The position numbers were made by a program, and so were the translations under genes. From NCBI RefSeq assembly GCF_900103215.1, contig NZ_FNGV01000005.1:186001-250000 (forward strand): a DNA stretch of 64,000 bases. Direction: 5' to 3'. Below, one piece after another: positions 1 to 9,638 of the stretch. The first letter of the stretch is position 1; the number at the start of each line of letters is the position of its first letter. The notes under the pieces are model-generated. The model ran no database searches. It saw only the letters and a list, made by a program, of their open reading frames with translations, and had not been told where the DNA came from. This DNA is from Kriegella aquimaris. GTDB lineage: Bacteria; Bacteroidota; Bacteroidia; Flavobacteriales; Flavobacteriaceae.

Positions 1-49
1 CAACGGTTTCACCTTTTAAAGCTCGTAAAAAGAGGTCGTTTTTAATCAT
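1..49 (-). CDS. hemE: Uroporphyrinogen decarboxylase, N-terminal fragment (cut by window edge)
   Basis: Only the first 16 codons are in the window. They read MIKNDLFLRALKGETV on the minus strand from an ATG at 49-47, which is the usual start of flavobacterial HemE. HemE decarboxylates uroporphyrinogen III to coproporphyrinogen III in the cytoplasm. It follows hemCD in the same direction after 123 bp, so it acts directly on the product of its neighbour. The call rests on a short N-terminus plus gene context. Confidence 0.72.
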   Translation of the reverse strand, partial: MIKNDLFLRALKGETV

Positions 50-172
50 ATATCATGTATTCATCGTTATGCGCTAAAAGCGTTGCGTATCGTGGCGCAT
101 AATGCCATAAGTCATTTATAAAGATTCAACAGTTCGTCTTAGCACCGAAATTGGTTATAAGAAAGAAGATGT

Positions 173-1756
173 TCATTTCTCAATATATGTTTGGTTCACT
201 AAATCAATTACACTCTCTGCAGTGGGTATTCTAGCTACCCGAACATCCTTAAAATGTTTTCTGGCCTCTGCAGCGGTGGTTTCCCCAATGCAATAAGCTA
301 TTTTATCAGCATTGTTCTGCAGGAGATAGCTGGTTACCGTGGAAGGGCTAAAGAACAAGACACCTTTTGTACTGTCATCGACTACGACGGGAGCATGTTT
401 TGTACGGTATGCCTCAATTTCGTTGACGGTAATATTACTCTCGGACAAAATGTTGGGAATATCATCCATTCTTAAGTTACTACAGAAGTAGGTAACTTCC
501 AATCCCTCCATATAATCAACCAAATACTTGGCCAACTTTTCGGCATTTTTTTCTTGGTGTTTTACCGATCCTATTTTGCGTTCGATCAAACGTTTTGTTT
601 TTCGGCCTACGCAATAGATGTTTTTAAACTTTAATTCTTCAGCGGGAACATTGGTCAAAAGTGCCTCTACGGCATTTTGGCTGGTCAAGATTACATTCTT
701 TATTTCAGACTTTAAAACATTGGCCGCAATACGATTCGGACTAATCTTGATGAAGTCTTCTGATTTGACCAAGATGCCTTCTTTGAATTGTTGTATTTGT
801 TCAGCGGTTAGGCTTTTGGTAGAAAAAATCGTAGCGCGCCCAGTGAAGTTTTGTATATCGTTCATCAGGCGTTTTGCCCCACGGCCGAGTATATTCTCGG
901 CACATTCTCGACCTAAGTTTTCATGCATCCCTAGCGGGGCGGTAAATTCAGCCTCTAATTTTTTACTGCCGTCTTCGGTTAAAAGCACCCCTTTTAACGT
1001 AACTACATCTTTCTTGTTGATGTAAGCCAAAGCCCCGATAGGCGCGGTACAACCACCTTCTAATATTCTCAAAAACTCTCTTTCAAGGGTGGTGCAGATA
1101 GCTGTCGGTTCATGGTTCAATTGAGCACAAGATTGGCGGACTTCTTCATCATTTTCCATAGCGACGACCATTATCGCACCCTGTGCGGGTGCAGGTACCA
1201 TCCAAGTAAGGCCAATGGTATTTTCGGGCTCTAGCCCAATACGTTCCAATCCTGCAGCTGCAAAAATGGCTCCGTTCCAATCGTTATTATTCAATTTCTC
1301 GAGACGGGAATTCACATTGCCCCTCAAATCAACTACGGTATGTGTAGGATACCTATTCAACCATTGTGCCTTTCGACGCAAGCTTCCAGTCGCGATTACG
1401 GCATCACGTTGGGCTAAAAACTCTTCATTGTCCTTAAAGGCCATAATATCCATGAAATTGCCACGTTGCAAAACTGCTGCCTGCACAATGCCTTTTGGCA
1501 ACATAGTAGGCACGTCTTTCATGGAATGAACGGCAATATCAATATCACCATTGAGCATGGCAATATCCAAGGTTTTGGTAAAAACCCCTGTGATACCAAG
1601 TTCGTGTAATGGTTTATCCAACACAAGGTCGCCTTCTGATTTTACAGGAACCAATTGCGCGTGATAACCTAATGTTTCAAGCTTTTGTTTTACGGTATTG
1701 GCCTGCCATAACGCTAGTTCGCTATCGCGGGTACCTATTCGAATAGATTTGCTCAT
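173..1756 (-). CDS. hemC: Hydroxymethylbilane synthase fused to uroporphyrinogen-III synthase
   Basis: A 527-residue bifunctional protein. Residues 1 to about 300 are porphobilinogen deaminase: the start SIRIGTRDSELALWQA, the RRKAQW and DLRGNVNSRL segments, and the dipyrromethane-cofactor cysteine in EGGCTAPIGA near residue 237. From about residue 303 the rest matches HemD (uroporphyrinogen-III synthase), including TSQNAVEALL and the FFSPSTV segment. It makes hydroxymethylbilane and cyclises it to uroporphyrinogen III. Ordinary HemC is about 310 residues, so the length itself shows the fusion, which is common in Flavobacteriaceae. The start ATG overlaps the hemA stop by 4 bp, indicating translational coupling. 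Confidence 0.95.
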   Translation of the reverse strand: MSKSIRIGTRDSELALWQANTVKQKLETLGYHAQLVPVKSEGDLVLDKPLHELGITGVFTKTLDIAMLNGDIDIAVHSMKDVPTMLPKGIVQAAVLQRGNFMDIMAFKDNEEFLAQRDAVIATGSLRRKAQWLNRYPTHTVVDLRGNVNSRLEKLNNNDWNGAIFAAAGLERIGLEPENTIGLTWMVPAPAQGAIMVVAMENDEEVRQSCAQLNHEPTAICTTLEREFLRILEGGCTAPIGALAYINKKDVVTLKGVLLTEDGSKKLEAEFTAPLGMHENLGRECAENILGRGAKRLMNDIQNFTGRATIFSTKSLTAEQIQQFKEGILVKSEDFIKISPNRIAANVLKSEIKNVILTSQNAVEALLTNVPAEELKFKNIYCVGRKTKRLIERKIGSVKHQEKNAEKLAKYLVDYMEGLEVTYFCSNLRMDDIPNILSESNITVNEIEAYRTKHAPVVVDDSTKGVLFFSPSTVTSYLLQNNADKIAYCIGETTAAEARKHFKDVRVARIPTAESVIDLVNQTYIEK

Positions 1757-3009
1757 TGAGGTTCGACTTCTAGTTGAAATACTTTTTGGATAAGCTCCAA
1801 ACTATTGTCTGCATCGATATCAGTTTCCTTAAGATGATTGGCAAACTGTTTGGTGATTTTTTGAATGATGCGGTTCGATATGATATCGGCCTGTTCAGGG
1901 TCGAAATCGGAACTTTTCTTCGACTGATAGTCAAGCTCCTCTTCTTTCATGGTCTTTAGTTTCCTTTTCAACGCTTTAATCACAGGTGCAAATTTCCGGG
2001 TTTCAAGCCATTGTGTAAAATCAGACATCACCTCGTCTATTATCACTTCTGCTTGTGGAATAAACTGTTTTCTACGTTCTAGTGTGTCATCGGTCATTCG
2101 AGAGAGTTGATCTAGATGTATTACAGTTACATTGTCAAGTGTGGCAATGTCGTCCGATACGTTTTTGGGTATGGAAAGGTCTAAGACCAATAAAGGTTTT
2201 TTGGTGTAAATGAGTTCTTTTGAAATTGTGGGCAATTGGGCCCCCGTAGCTACGACAAGTACGTCAGCTTTACGAATCTCCGCTTGAAGATCGCCATGGT
2301 CTTTAACTGTAAGGTTGAATTTGCCTGCAATTCTTTCCGCTTTGTTCTTTGTGCGGTTAATAAGTGTAATATGTGGATTCTTGGTATGTTTGATTAGATT
2401 TTCACAGGTGTTTCTTCCAATTTTTCCTGTTCCGAAAAGCAAAATGTTTTTGTCCGAGATATTCGGAACTTCTTTAAGAATGTATTGAACCGAAGCAAAG
2501 GCGACTGATGTAGCACCTGATGAAATCTCCGTTTCGTTTTTAATACGCTTGCTGGCCTGAATAACGGAATTACATAAACGTTCTATAAACGGGTTTGCAA
2601 TGTCAAGTTTTTTAGAGCGGTTGAAACTCTGCCTTAATTGACTTATAATTTCAAAATCGCCTAAAATTTGACTATCGAGCCCCGTGCCTACACGAAAAAG
2701 GTGGGCAATGGCCTCATTGTTCTTATATACATAGGCTACTTCTTGAAATTCTTCCAAGGTGCCTTCGGTATTATCACAAAGTAGTTTTATTAATTGAAAT
2801 GGATGTTGGGCAAAACCGTGTAATTCTGTGCGGTTACAAGTCGAAGTGACCAGAAGACCATCTATTTCTTGGGCTTTCGCCTGAACGAGCAGACGTTCCA
2901 TTGCCACGGTGTCAAGGCTGAAATTACCACGAACTTTGGCATCGGCTTTTTTATAGCTGAGCCCAATCGTATAAAAAGAATTGTGCTTGGAGATGTGATA
3001 CTCTTTCAT
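1753..3009 (-). CDS. hemA: Glutamyl-tRNA reductase
   Basis: First committed step of C5-pathway tetrapyrrole synthesis: NADPH-dependent reduction of glutamyl-tRNA to glutamate-1-semialdehyde. The catalytic cysteine lies in TSTCNRTE near residue 58 and the nucleotide-binding segment LLFGTGKIGRN near residue 195. The C-terminus is the helical dimerisation domain. An in-frame ATG also exists at 3021. I prefer 3009 (MKEYHISKHNSF) because family members begin this way and a -7-like element lies only 8 bp upstream of 3021. First gene of the leftward hemA-hemCD-hemE operon, divergent from an AraC-type regulator. Confidence 0.95.
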   Translation of the reverse strand: MKEYHISKHNSFYTIGLSYKKADAKVRGNFSLDTVAMERLLVQAKAQEIDGLLVTSTCNRTELHGFAQHPFQLIKLLCDNTEGTLEEFQEVAYVYKNNEAIAHLFRVGTGLDSQILGDFEIISQLRQSFNRSKKLDIANPFIERLCNSVIQASKRIKNETEISSGATSVAFASVQYILKEVPNISDKNILLFGTGKIGRNTCENLIKHTKNPHITLINRTKNKAERIAGKFNLTVKDHGDLQAEIRKADVLVVATGAQLPTISKELIYTKKPLLVLDLSIPKNVSDDIATLDNVTVIHLDQLSRMTDDTLERRKQFIPQAEVIIDEVMSDFTQWLETRKFAPVIKALKRKLKTMKEEELDYQSKKSSDFDPEQADIISNRIIQKITKQFANHLKETDIDADNSLELIQKVFQLEVEPQ

Positions 3010-3028
3010 GAAGTTGTTCAATCGGTAG

Positions 3029-3036
3029 CAAAAATA
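3029..3036 (-). promoter_or_regulatory. Candidate -7 element for hemA
   Basis: Read on the minus strand this is TATTTTTG, a perfect TAnnTTTG Bacteroidota -7 box. It lies about 20 bp upstream of the preferred hemA start at 3009. No convincing -33 TTG is visible at the usual distance, so support is partial. Confidence 0.35.
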
Positions 3037-3097
3037 ATTTTACATTATCAATAAAAATAACGCTAGAGGAACAATTAGTGTCGATTAAAGTGTTTTT

Positions 3098-3110
3098 GCT
3101 GAAATTCAGC
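3098..3110. promoter_or_regulatory. Palindrome in the hemA/araC-type divergent spacer
   Basis: GCTGAA-A-TTCAGC is a perfect 6-bp inverted repeat around one base, roughly in the middle of the 200-bp spacer between hemA and the divergent AraC-type gene. Its place and symmetry fit an operator. No bound protein can be named from sequence. Confidence 0.3.
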
Positions 3111-3211
3111 GTTAAATTCCTGTAAATCCGCTATTTTTACAGTGAAATAGTGGTTTTTCATAAATATTATTTAGAACATTTCTAAATAGAAATGCAAATT
3201 CGAATAAAGCT

Positions 3212-4099
3212 ATGTTGCAAGAAAATGTCGCTCAAGGTTCTTTTGATGAGGTGCTTCTCGAAGACGGATTTTATGTTTTGAAGATTCAGAACGATGCCTC
3301 AGAACTTCAGAAAGTTACCCGTCAAATCGATAGTACCTATATACAGTTTCACTTTTGCTTAAAAGGTCGCGCGAAGTTCGTTTTTAATGAAGGCAGGTAT
3401 GCTTTGGAAGTTTCGGAAGAAAATTCTTTATTGTTGTACAATACACAAATTGATTTGCCGATGAACCTTGAATTGGCGCCCAATTCATGGATGGTATCTA
3501 TAATCATGACAATTCGTAAATTTCATTCCCTCTTTTCAAAAGAGGCTGATTTCATTCCTTTTTTGGTAGAAGGGAACAAAGAAAAGAAGTACTATGCTCA
3601 GGAGGGAGTTTCTCCTGGAATAGCGGTTATTTTAAGTCAAATGATGAATTATAATCTCCATCCATCCATTAAGCAACTGTATATAAAGGGGAAGGTGTAT
3701 GAGCTTATTTCTCTATATTTTAATAAAAGTGCAGACGCAGACGCTGAACAATGTCCTTTTCTTGTTGATGAAGATAATGTCAGGCGCATTCGAAAGGCAA
3801 AGGAAATTATTATTTCCCGAATGTCAGAACCACCAAGTTTGGTGGAACTCTCCCAAGAAATAGGGCTATCATTAAAAAAGCTCAAAGAAGGTTTTAAACA
3901 AATCTATGGTGATTCGGTATATAGCTTTTTGTTCGATTACAAGATGGAGCACGCCCGTAAATTGTTAGAATCCGGACAACATAATGTCAATGAAGTAGGC
4001 CTTAGGGTTGGATATAGTACCAGTAGTCATTTTATTTCGGCCTTTAAAAAGAAATACGGTACCACCCCAAAAAAATATGTGATGTCTTTGGCAAAATGA
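3212..4099 (+). CDS. AraC-family transcriptional regulator beside hemA
   Basis: A 295-residue cytoplasmic regulator. The C-terminal 100 residues (about 195-292) form two helix-turn-helix motifs, including LVELSQEIGLSLKKLKEGFK and the signature VGYSTSSHFISAFKKKYGTTPKKY. The N-terminal 190 residues are a poorly conserved sensing domain, no cupin motif is obvious. It is divergent from hemA with a shared spacer containing a palindrome. From memory, this regulator type sits next to hemA or hemH in many Flavobacteriia, so haem or iron control is the natural inference but is not shown by sequence. Confidence 0.88.
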   Translation: MLQENVAQGSFDEVLLEDGFYVLKIQNDASELQKVTRQIDSTYIQFHFCLKGRAKFVFNEGRYALEVSEENSLLLYNTQIDLPMNLELAPNSWMVSIIMTIRKFHSLFSKEADFIPFLVEGNKEKKYYAQEGVSPGIAVILSQMMNYNLHPSIKQLYIKGKVYELISLYFNKSADADAEQCPFLVDEDNVRRIRKAKEIIISRMSEPPSLVELSQEIGLSLKKLKEGFKQIYGDSVYSFLFDYKMEHARKLLESGQHNVNEVGLRVGYSTSSHFISAFKKKYGTTPKKYVMSLAK

Positions 4100-4227
4100 T
4101 TTAATTATGCCATAAAAAAATGCTTATGAAAGGATTAAATCGTGATACTGGATTTAAAACATCCATAATGTTCTATGAAATCAAACGAAAATATCGATAT
4201 TTAGCCTTCTATAAATTTTAAAATCCT

Positions 4228-5019
4228 ATGAGAACATTTTTGCATGCCTTTATTTTATGCGTCGCGCTTACTTTTTTGGTAGGATGTGGCACCACTAAAA
4301 TTAATCAAGACGTATCCTTTAAGCAAGAACCCGGGGTCGCGCTCGACAGTCGCTACAAAATACCGCCGGCTCAACTTTTGGTTTTTACGAAAACCAATGG
4401 TTTTAGGCATAAATCAATAGAAAAAGGGGTCGCTACGCTTCGTAAATTGGGACTTGAAAACAATTTCGGGGTTGTTCACACGGAAGACTCACTACAGTTT
4501 AACACCGAAACCTTAAAAAGATACCAATTGGTAGTCTTTTTAAGCACGACTATGGACGTTTTGGGGGATGAGCAAGAAGCGGCTTTTAAAAGCTATATAA
4601 ATAACGGAGGAAATTATATGGGTATACATGCCGCCGCAGATACTGAGTACGATTGGCCTTGGTACGGAGAATTGGCAGGCGCCTATTTTTTAAGTCACCC
4701 CAAACAACAGGAGGCTAAAATAGAGGTTGTTGATCGAACCCATGCTTCGACCAAGCATTTAAATGATACTTGGTTGCATTTTGATGAATGGTATAATTAT
4801 AAGAATATCAATCCGAATTTAAATGTATTGATGAAATTGGATGAAAGCAGTTATGAAGGCGGAAAAAATGGAGACAATCACCCGATTGCCTGGTACCATG
4901 AGTTTGATGGTGGACGCGCTTTTTATACAGGTCTTGGTCATACCGATGAATCTTATGATGAACCCGACTTCAGACAGCACTTGTTAGGTGGAATTGAATA
5001 TTGTTTAGGACGTAAATAA
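4228..5019 (+). CDS. ThuA-like lipoprotein
   Basis: A 263-residue protein with a lipoprotein signal ending in LVGC (Cys20), so it is exported and lipid-anchored. Residues about 47-260 are the ThuA/glutamine-amidotransferase-like fold: LLVFTKTNGFRHKSI, YINNGGNYMGIHAAADTE and GRAFYTGLGHTDESY. ThuA-like proteins take part in metabolism of trehalose and other 3-keto sugars. The precise substrate is unknown. It stands alone between the AraC-type gene and a strong bidirectional terminator. The GMC-type sugar oxidoreductase operon at the far end of the window could be functionally related, but that is inference. Confidence 0.85.
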   Translation: MRTFLHAFILCVALTFLVGCGTTKINQDVSFKQEPGVALDSRYKIPPAQLLVFTKTNGFRHKSIEKGVATLRKLGLENNFGVVHTEDSLQFNTETLKRYQLVVFLSTTMDVLGDEQEAAFKSYINNGGNYMGIHAAADTEYDWPWYGELAGAYFLSHPKQQEAKIEVVDRTHASTKHLNDTWLHFDEWYNYKNINPNLNVLMKLDESSYEGGKNGDNHPIAWYHEFDGGRAFYTGLGHTDESYDEPDFRQHLLGGIEYCLGRK

Positions 5020-5049
5020 ACGAATTCAAGCTTTTGTTCTAGTAGTAAG

Positions 5050-5093
5050 AAAAAATGGTAAAACCGACTTAAGAGTCGGTTTTACCATTTTTT
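5050..5093. terminator. Bidirectional intrinsic terminator
   Basis: A perfect 20-bp stem (5050-5069 with 5074-5093) around the 4-nt loop TAAG. A run of six A starts one side and six T ends the other, so it can stop transcription both ways. It lies between the convergent ThuA-like and DUF1460 genes. Confidence 0.9.
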
Positions 5094-5240
5094 AATTTGA
5101 TCTACATGGTAAGCGGCGTCTGTAAAATACAACGAAATACGTCAAACACCTATATACAAAAGATAGAAACAGAGAACTATTGGTTTTACAAACCAAGTAG
5201 TCTGTCTGTTCTATTCTTTAATTTCGAATGCTTTAAAAGG

Positions 5241-6083
5241 CTAAATAGGCCTAGCCACCATGATGCCCGTATTCTTCTTTATGTGCTTCAAGTAGTCGGC
5301 AAGGGGTAATTTAGAGACTTCGACTTTCATGGAGCCCGTTGATGCATGTAGCAAATGAATGCGGCTGTCTTTCTCTCGGATCGCGATACCCGTATGAGTG
5401 ACATCTAAACCATTGATGGAAGTCGCCAGGGCGATAATATCCCCGCTTTGAATTAAATGTTCACTGGCCTCGATTGCTGCTTGTGGGAGAACGCAAATAG
5501 ATTTGTTGTTCAAATAATTTTCGGAAGCCTGAATTTTTTTGAAGTTGACATCATCCTTTAAAAAGGGATAAAGTTCGCGATGTGAACTCATAAAATTGAT
5601 GGGCTTGGTAATCTCCACTCCCCCGATTTCCCCGGTGATATCCTGTAGTAATCCTTTTTGCTCGTTATTGGCAATCCATTCAGAAAAGTAGTGAAGTCGC
5701 GAGGCATAACCATCTAGTTTTCCATTATTATACCGAATGGTTTCTAATTTTTTCGTAAAGTCTTCAAAGTCGGACTGCCCTTTTCGAAGCATCAATGCAA
5801 GAGCGAGTACATTCTCGACATAGGTGGTACAGTCCAGTCCCTGCAAGTTGATTACCAGTGATTCCGTTTCTCCTATTTCCAAGGTCTTTGCCACATAAGG
5901 GATGCCTATGAAGGTTTTTCCAATAGCAACAAGCGTTTTGCCGAAGTCGTTTCCGTCGAAACCCTTGATTTCAATAATCTTGTTTTCCACCGCTTGTCTA
6001 TCGGCCGGGGAGCAGGTGATATCTTGGGAAATAATCATATTACTGAAAAATAAAAATAGGCCAACTAAGACAGCAATCTTCAT
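5241..6083 (-). CDS. DUF1460 family secreted amidase/peptidase-like protein
   Basis: A 280-residue protein with an N-terminal signal peptide (residues 1-20, ending ISQ). It matches the DUF1460 family (NlpC/P60-like cysteine hydrolases acting on N-acetylmuramoyl-L-alanine bonds). The likely nucleophile is Cys85 in GLDCTTYVE and the likely histidine is His230 in VTHTGIAI. Length is normal for the family. A role in peptidoglycan turnover or recycling in the periplasm is inferred from the family. Downstream of, and co-directional with, the TraB/GumN gene (30 bp gap), so the two may share a transcript. Confidence 0.85.
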   Translation of the reverse strand: MKIAVLVGLFLFFSNMIISQDITCSPADRQAVENKIIEIKGFDGNDFGKTLVAIGKTFIGIPYVAKTLEIGETESLVINLQGLDCTTYVENVLALALMLRKGQSDFEDFTKKLETIRYNNGKLDGYASRLHYFSEWIANNEQKGLLQDITGEIGGVEITKPINFMSSHRELYPFLKDDVNFKKIQASENYLNNKSICVLPQAAIEASEHLIQSGDIIALATSINGLDVTHTGIAIREKDSRIHLLHASTGSMKVEVSKLPLADYLKHIKKNTGIMVARPI

Positions 6084-6113
6084 AATCGTTTTATTTAATT
6101 CAAAAGTACTGAT

Positions 6114-9100
6114 TTAATAACCATGATACCCATACACTCCATACCCATTGGGCCTATAAACCTCTGCCCGTTGCCTGTCTTTTAGCATAAAGGCTTCCGT
6201 GGCGTAATCCATGACTTCGTCGTCGCTATCGGTATCTTCGATATGCAAACCATCATTTTGATAATAAGGTTCAGTGGTCAGTGCTTTTCCATTTTCAAAG
6301 ACCAACAAATGCAAGTTGAAATTGGTGCTATATTCAGATCGGTCGCGTGTTTTGAAATAATAGCCTGTAAATTTCTTGCCATTATACTGTAGTGGTCGTT
6401 GATTGAGAAAAACTGGGGTATCTTGTTCTTCGTTGTCCAATTCTGACCCCGTAAGTACCGAGGCTGCCAGGTAACACTGACTTCGATACTTTGAAGGGAA
6501 GAGATTCAACTTGCCAATGGACTTTAGTCTATTGAAAAGAAGTGCCCTACTGTCATTATTTGCTGCCAGTTTATCTAGCATTCCTTTGGGTAGCGGCTTT
6601 TCGTCTTCAGCTAATAAAACAGTGTATACCGTTTGTATGCGATGATCGTCTACGAATTGTAATCTATCGAAAAACTGGTTTACTTCCTTTTCCTGAATAA
6701 AAGGATAAAGCAAAATGGCGTAATCTTCCAATACCGATTTTTTAGGGCTGTGGTTTCGCTCAATATTCGGATTGCTCGATAGCCCTGATAGCCGTTTGAG
6801 CTGAATTTTGGCATCACTTAAAATTTGCTTGCGATACTTTTTGTAGCTTTTTGGTTTAACCAATCCGTTAGCCTTTAATTTGGCCAATAACGAAAAAATG
6901 GGTGGTTTATATTCTTCAATCGTACTGAAATCCAATAGTTGCGGATATAACTTACGAGCTTTAGGTAGGCTGTCAAAGTAGGGTTTGAAAATTTTCCGGA
7001 TTTCAAATGTATTTGACACCAAAGGCAAATCTTTGGTCATCAGCTCCAATAATAATTTGGTCGACGCTCCGTCCGATTTTTTAGCAATAGCCTGTAAAAT
7101 TTTAGTTTGGGCACGAGAATTATCATAAGATTTTTCATAAAAGTTCTTGAAAAAGTCTACCGTTCGCGGGGCTTTTAACGCGCCTAATTTTTGGATAAGA
7201 TAGGCTTGAATATACTTTTTGTCATCAGGGTATTCAAATTCAGAAATGTAATACTCCAACGAATCGATATGATTGTTATCGAACTTAATTAGCGGATAAC
7301 CATCTACCAGAATACTATCATTGGCACTTAGCGCAGCGAAAAACTCTTGGGTTTTATCACCTATAATGCTCCTGCCAATAAGTGTGTCAAGGGGGTGGAA
7401 GTGGTCAAAAAACTCTGAAATAAACCGACTGGGCCGGGTGAGGGTATCAATTTGGGCTTTGACTTCATAGAGAAGGCCGCCCTGTACAACGTTTTTGATT
7501 ACAATGCCCCTTGTACTTGCCGTATCGGTCAATATTAACTGCATTTCATAGCAATTTTCTGAAATTATTGTGTCCTTGGCTTCGTGAATTCTAAAGTTTT
7601 TGCGGGTATACAATTTTTTACGCAGGGCCCAGACAGAATCGATATTTGGGAACATTAAAAAATCGTGTGATTTGTTGAGTTCTACGGTTATGGCCTCATT
7701 GTTTTTGTTTTGGTAGATTGTTTTCTTGCTGAACGCATTATACCCCTTAGGTTTCCCTTTGCCGGAAAAATAGTTGTTGCTATTCTCAACGAACTTGGGA
7801 GGTTCAACGGGACTTATTGTTTTGAAAAACAGAGATGTATCGATTATCGATTTAAATTTCTCCAGATAAACAGGCTCTTTTATTTGAAAGGAATCGAAAT
7901 ATGTCTGTGCTTCTTTATCATTGGAGGTCAAAACCCCTAAAAGATAGTAGTCACCTCTTTTAAGCGTGGTCTTTAAATGTAAACTTTTGTTTTTGATAAC
8001 ATCGACAAAAGCTGAGGAAATTAAGGTAGCACCATCGAAGGGCTTATAAATGGGTTTGAGTTTGAGGTTTTGATAAAACCTTTTTTGAATTTGCTTAAGC
8101 TCGAAAGTATCGGCTTCAATAAAATTGAAATCATTGAGTGTCGCTTTGCGAAGAAAGAAATAGCTGTCAGTAATCGAATCGTAACCCTGTATTGTTCGAT
8201 TGCCACTACGGAACCTATTGGTGAAGGTGTGGTATGCCGGCATACGCACTTTAAAATCTTGGAATCCTGAGGAGATGGAAGCATGCGCTTTACTGGATTT
8301 TTTAAAATGTATGCTATTAAATATTGTATCGGAATGTTGGGTCACATAATCACCGTCGCCACCCATTTTAAAAATAAGAATTTCGAGAGGCGTCAGATAT
8401 ATATGATAGCGTTGATAGTCACCATTTTTTAACTGGTTTTTAATGTCAAGCCCAGAGAATCCTTCGTTTTCTATTCGTTTTTTTTCAATAATCTTTCCAG
8501 GAATATTTTCGAATAGTAATTTGTCAAGATCGTCGAGGGTATAAACGTTGTCTTGTTTTAAATAGGAAAAGGTTGGAATACGATTTATCATGACATAGCT
8601 TCCGTTTGCCAAGTCTGGTGAAATATAGGTAGTATTTACGTATTCTGACACGGGATATAATTTGTGAGGAAGATCAATGCTAAAAAGCCCATCATCGGGC
8701 TCCTGCGGAGTATAGGTGTTATCCCGAAAAGAATTTTCGAATTTCTCTTTAAGTCTTTGCCCTTTTGTACCGGCCTTTGAGGTCAACGGTTTTACCGCAT
8801 ACCCCATATTTCTTAATAGGGCTATTACGCCTTCTTTTCCGGGTAAATGAGCAGCACCAATACCTGTAAAGACCTTGGCCGTTCGCATGACCGAATCAAG
8901 CTGTTGCGCCATATTCTCGTTACGCACAAAGAGCATGTTTTTCATGTAATGACCAGTATACATGGCTTTGTCGATTGAATCTAACAAATCGATGTTGCGA
9001 TTGCGATAGGCATCTTGTAATATTGTTGAGGGGTCTTGTAGCCGCATCTTTTTCTGTAGCCATTCATCGGGTTTTGGTTTCAGAGCATTTAAACTCGCTC

Positions 9101-9638
9101 GACCGACTAATGCTGCCGACTCGGCAAGATTTTCCAAGGCTACCACCTTTTTCCCAAGCTTTTTTCCCGCTTGATATATGAACATATCGAGATAGGTGTC
9201 TTCCTCAAAGTTTTGGGAATAGGCATCGGTGCGGTACAAAATACTATTCACCCGCCGATCCTCGAAGGCCAAATAAGCTCCAATTTCTTTTTTGCTAGGG
9301 TTCCGTATCGCAAACGGGTAGGTGTAAAAACCTTTGGGAACAAAACCATTTCCCTGGCCGTAACCTCTCAGGCCGACACCATGGCCTTCTTCGAGCCAAG
9401 TGCCTGGGTCAGACTCTAGCGCGATAACCTCGCTTTTGTCCAAAGCATCGTAAAATACATCGTCCAATCGAAAAGCAATTCTCTTGCTGACATGCATAGT
9501 ACCATACAGGTAAGAGGTCTCTTTTAGTCCGTTACCAGAAATTTCCCATAACAAACTGTTATTTTCCTGGGCAAGGCCAAAAAACGGACTCAAAAATAAT
9601 AGTAAGATATAAGCCGAGCGCATATTGAGAAAAGCCAT
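6114..9638 (-). CDS. TraB/GumN family protein with a very long C-terminal extension
   Basis: A 1174-residue secreted protein (signal peptide to about residue 23, FFGLAQ). Residues about 25-290 are the TraB/GumN (Tiki-like, erythromycin-esterase-related) fold. The first GxxH is LYGTMHV, with a following ALESDPGT and the second motif VFTGIGAAHLPGKEGV. The remaining ~880 residues match nothing I recognise. They look like a soluble alpha/beta protein followed by helical segments of repeat character (for example about residues 770-950). Ordinary TraB/GumN proteins are near 300 residues. Family knowledge suggests a metal-dependent peptidase, the activity here is unproven. It sits upstream of the DUF1460 hydrolase, so an envelope role is plausible. 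Confidence 0.8.
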   Translation of the reverse strand: MAFLNMRSAYILLLFLSPFFGLAQENNSLLWEISGNGLKETSYLYGTMHVSKRIAFRLDDVFYDALDKSEVIALESDPGTWLEEGHGVGLRGYGQGNGFVPKGFYTYPFAIRNPSKKEIGAYLAFEDRRVNSILYRTDAYSQNFEEDTYLDMFIYQAGKKLGKKVVALENLAESAALVGRASLNALKPKPDEWLQKKMRLQDPSTILQDAYRNRNIDLLDSIDKAMYTGHYMKNMLFVRNENMAQQLDSVMRTAKVFTGIGAAHLPGKEGVIALLRNMGYAVKPLTSKAGTKGQRLKEKFENSFRDNTYTPQEPDDGLFSIDLPHKLYPVSEYVNTTYISPDLANGSYVMINRIPTFSYLKQDNVYTLDDLDKLLFENIPGKIIEKKRIENEGFSGLDIKNQLKNGDYQRYHIYLTPLEILIFKMGGDGDYVTQHSDTIFNSIHFKKSSKAHASISSGFQDFKVRMPAYHTFTNRFRSGNRTIQGYDSITDSYFFLRKATLNDFNFIEADTFELKQIQKRFYQNLKLKPIYKPFDGATLISSAFVDVIKNKSLHLKTTLKRGDYYLLGVLTSNDKEAQTYFDSFQIKEPVYLEKFKSIIDTSLFFKTISPVEPPKFVENSNNYFSGKGKPKGYNAFSKKTIYQNKNNEAITVELNKSHDFLMFPNIDSVWALRKKLYTRKNFRIHEAKDTIISENCYEMQLILTDTASTRGIVIKNVVQGGLLYEVKAQIDTLTRPSRFISEFFDHFHPLDTLIGRSIIGDKTQEFFAALSANDSILVDGYPLIKFDNNHIDSLEYYISEFEYPDDKKYIQAYLIQKLGALKAPRTVDFFKNFYEKSYDNSRAQTKILQAIAKKSDGASTKLLLELMTKDLPLVSNTFEIRKIFKPYFDSLPKARKLYPQLLDFSTIEEYKPPIFSLLAKLKANGLVKPKSYKKYRKQILSDAKIQLKRLSGLSSNPNIERNHSPKKSVLEDYAILLYPFIQEKEVNQFFDRLQFVDDHRIQTVYTVLLAEDEKPLPKGMLDKLAANNDSRALLFNRLKSIGKLNLFPSKYRSQCYLAASVLTGSELDNEEQDTPVFLNQRPLQYNGKKFTGYYFKTRDRSEYSTNFNLHLLVFENGKALTTEPYYQNDGLHIEDTDSDDEVMDYATEAFMLKDRQRAEVYRPNGYGVYGYHGY

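Noticed and set aside
618-1025. Plus-strand frame of 135 codons inside hemCD
   Set aside because: Antisense shadow of a well-supported gene. Similar shadows inside nrdA, HTCS and other genes were dropped for the same reason.
5097-5309. A 70-codon plus-strand frame after the ThuA terminator
   Set aside because: It runs into the 3' end of the DUF1460 gene on the opposite strand and has no protein-like composition.
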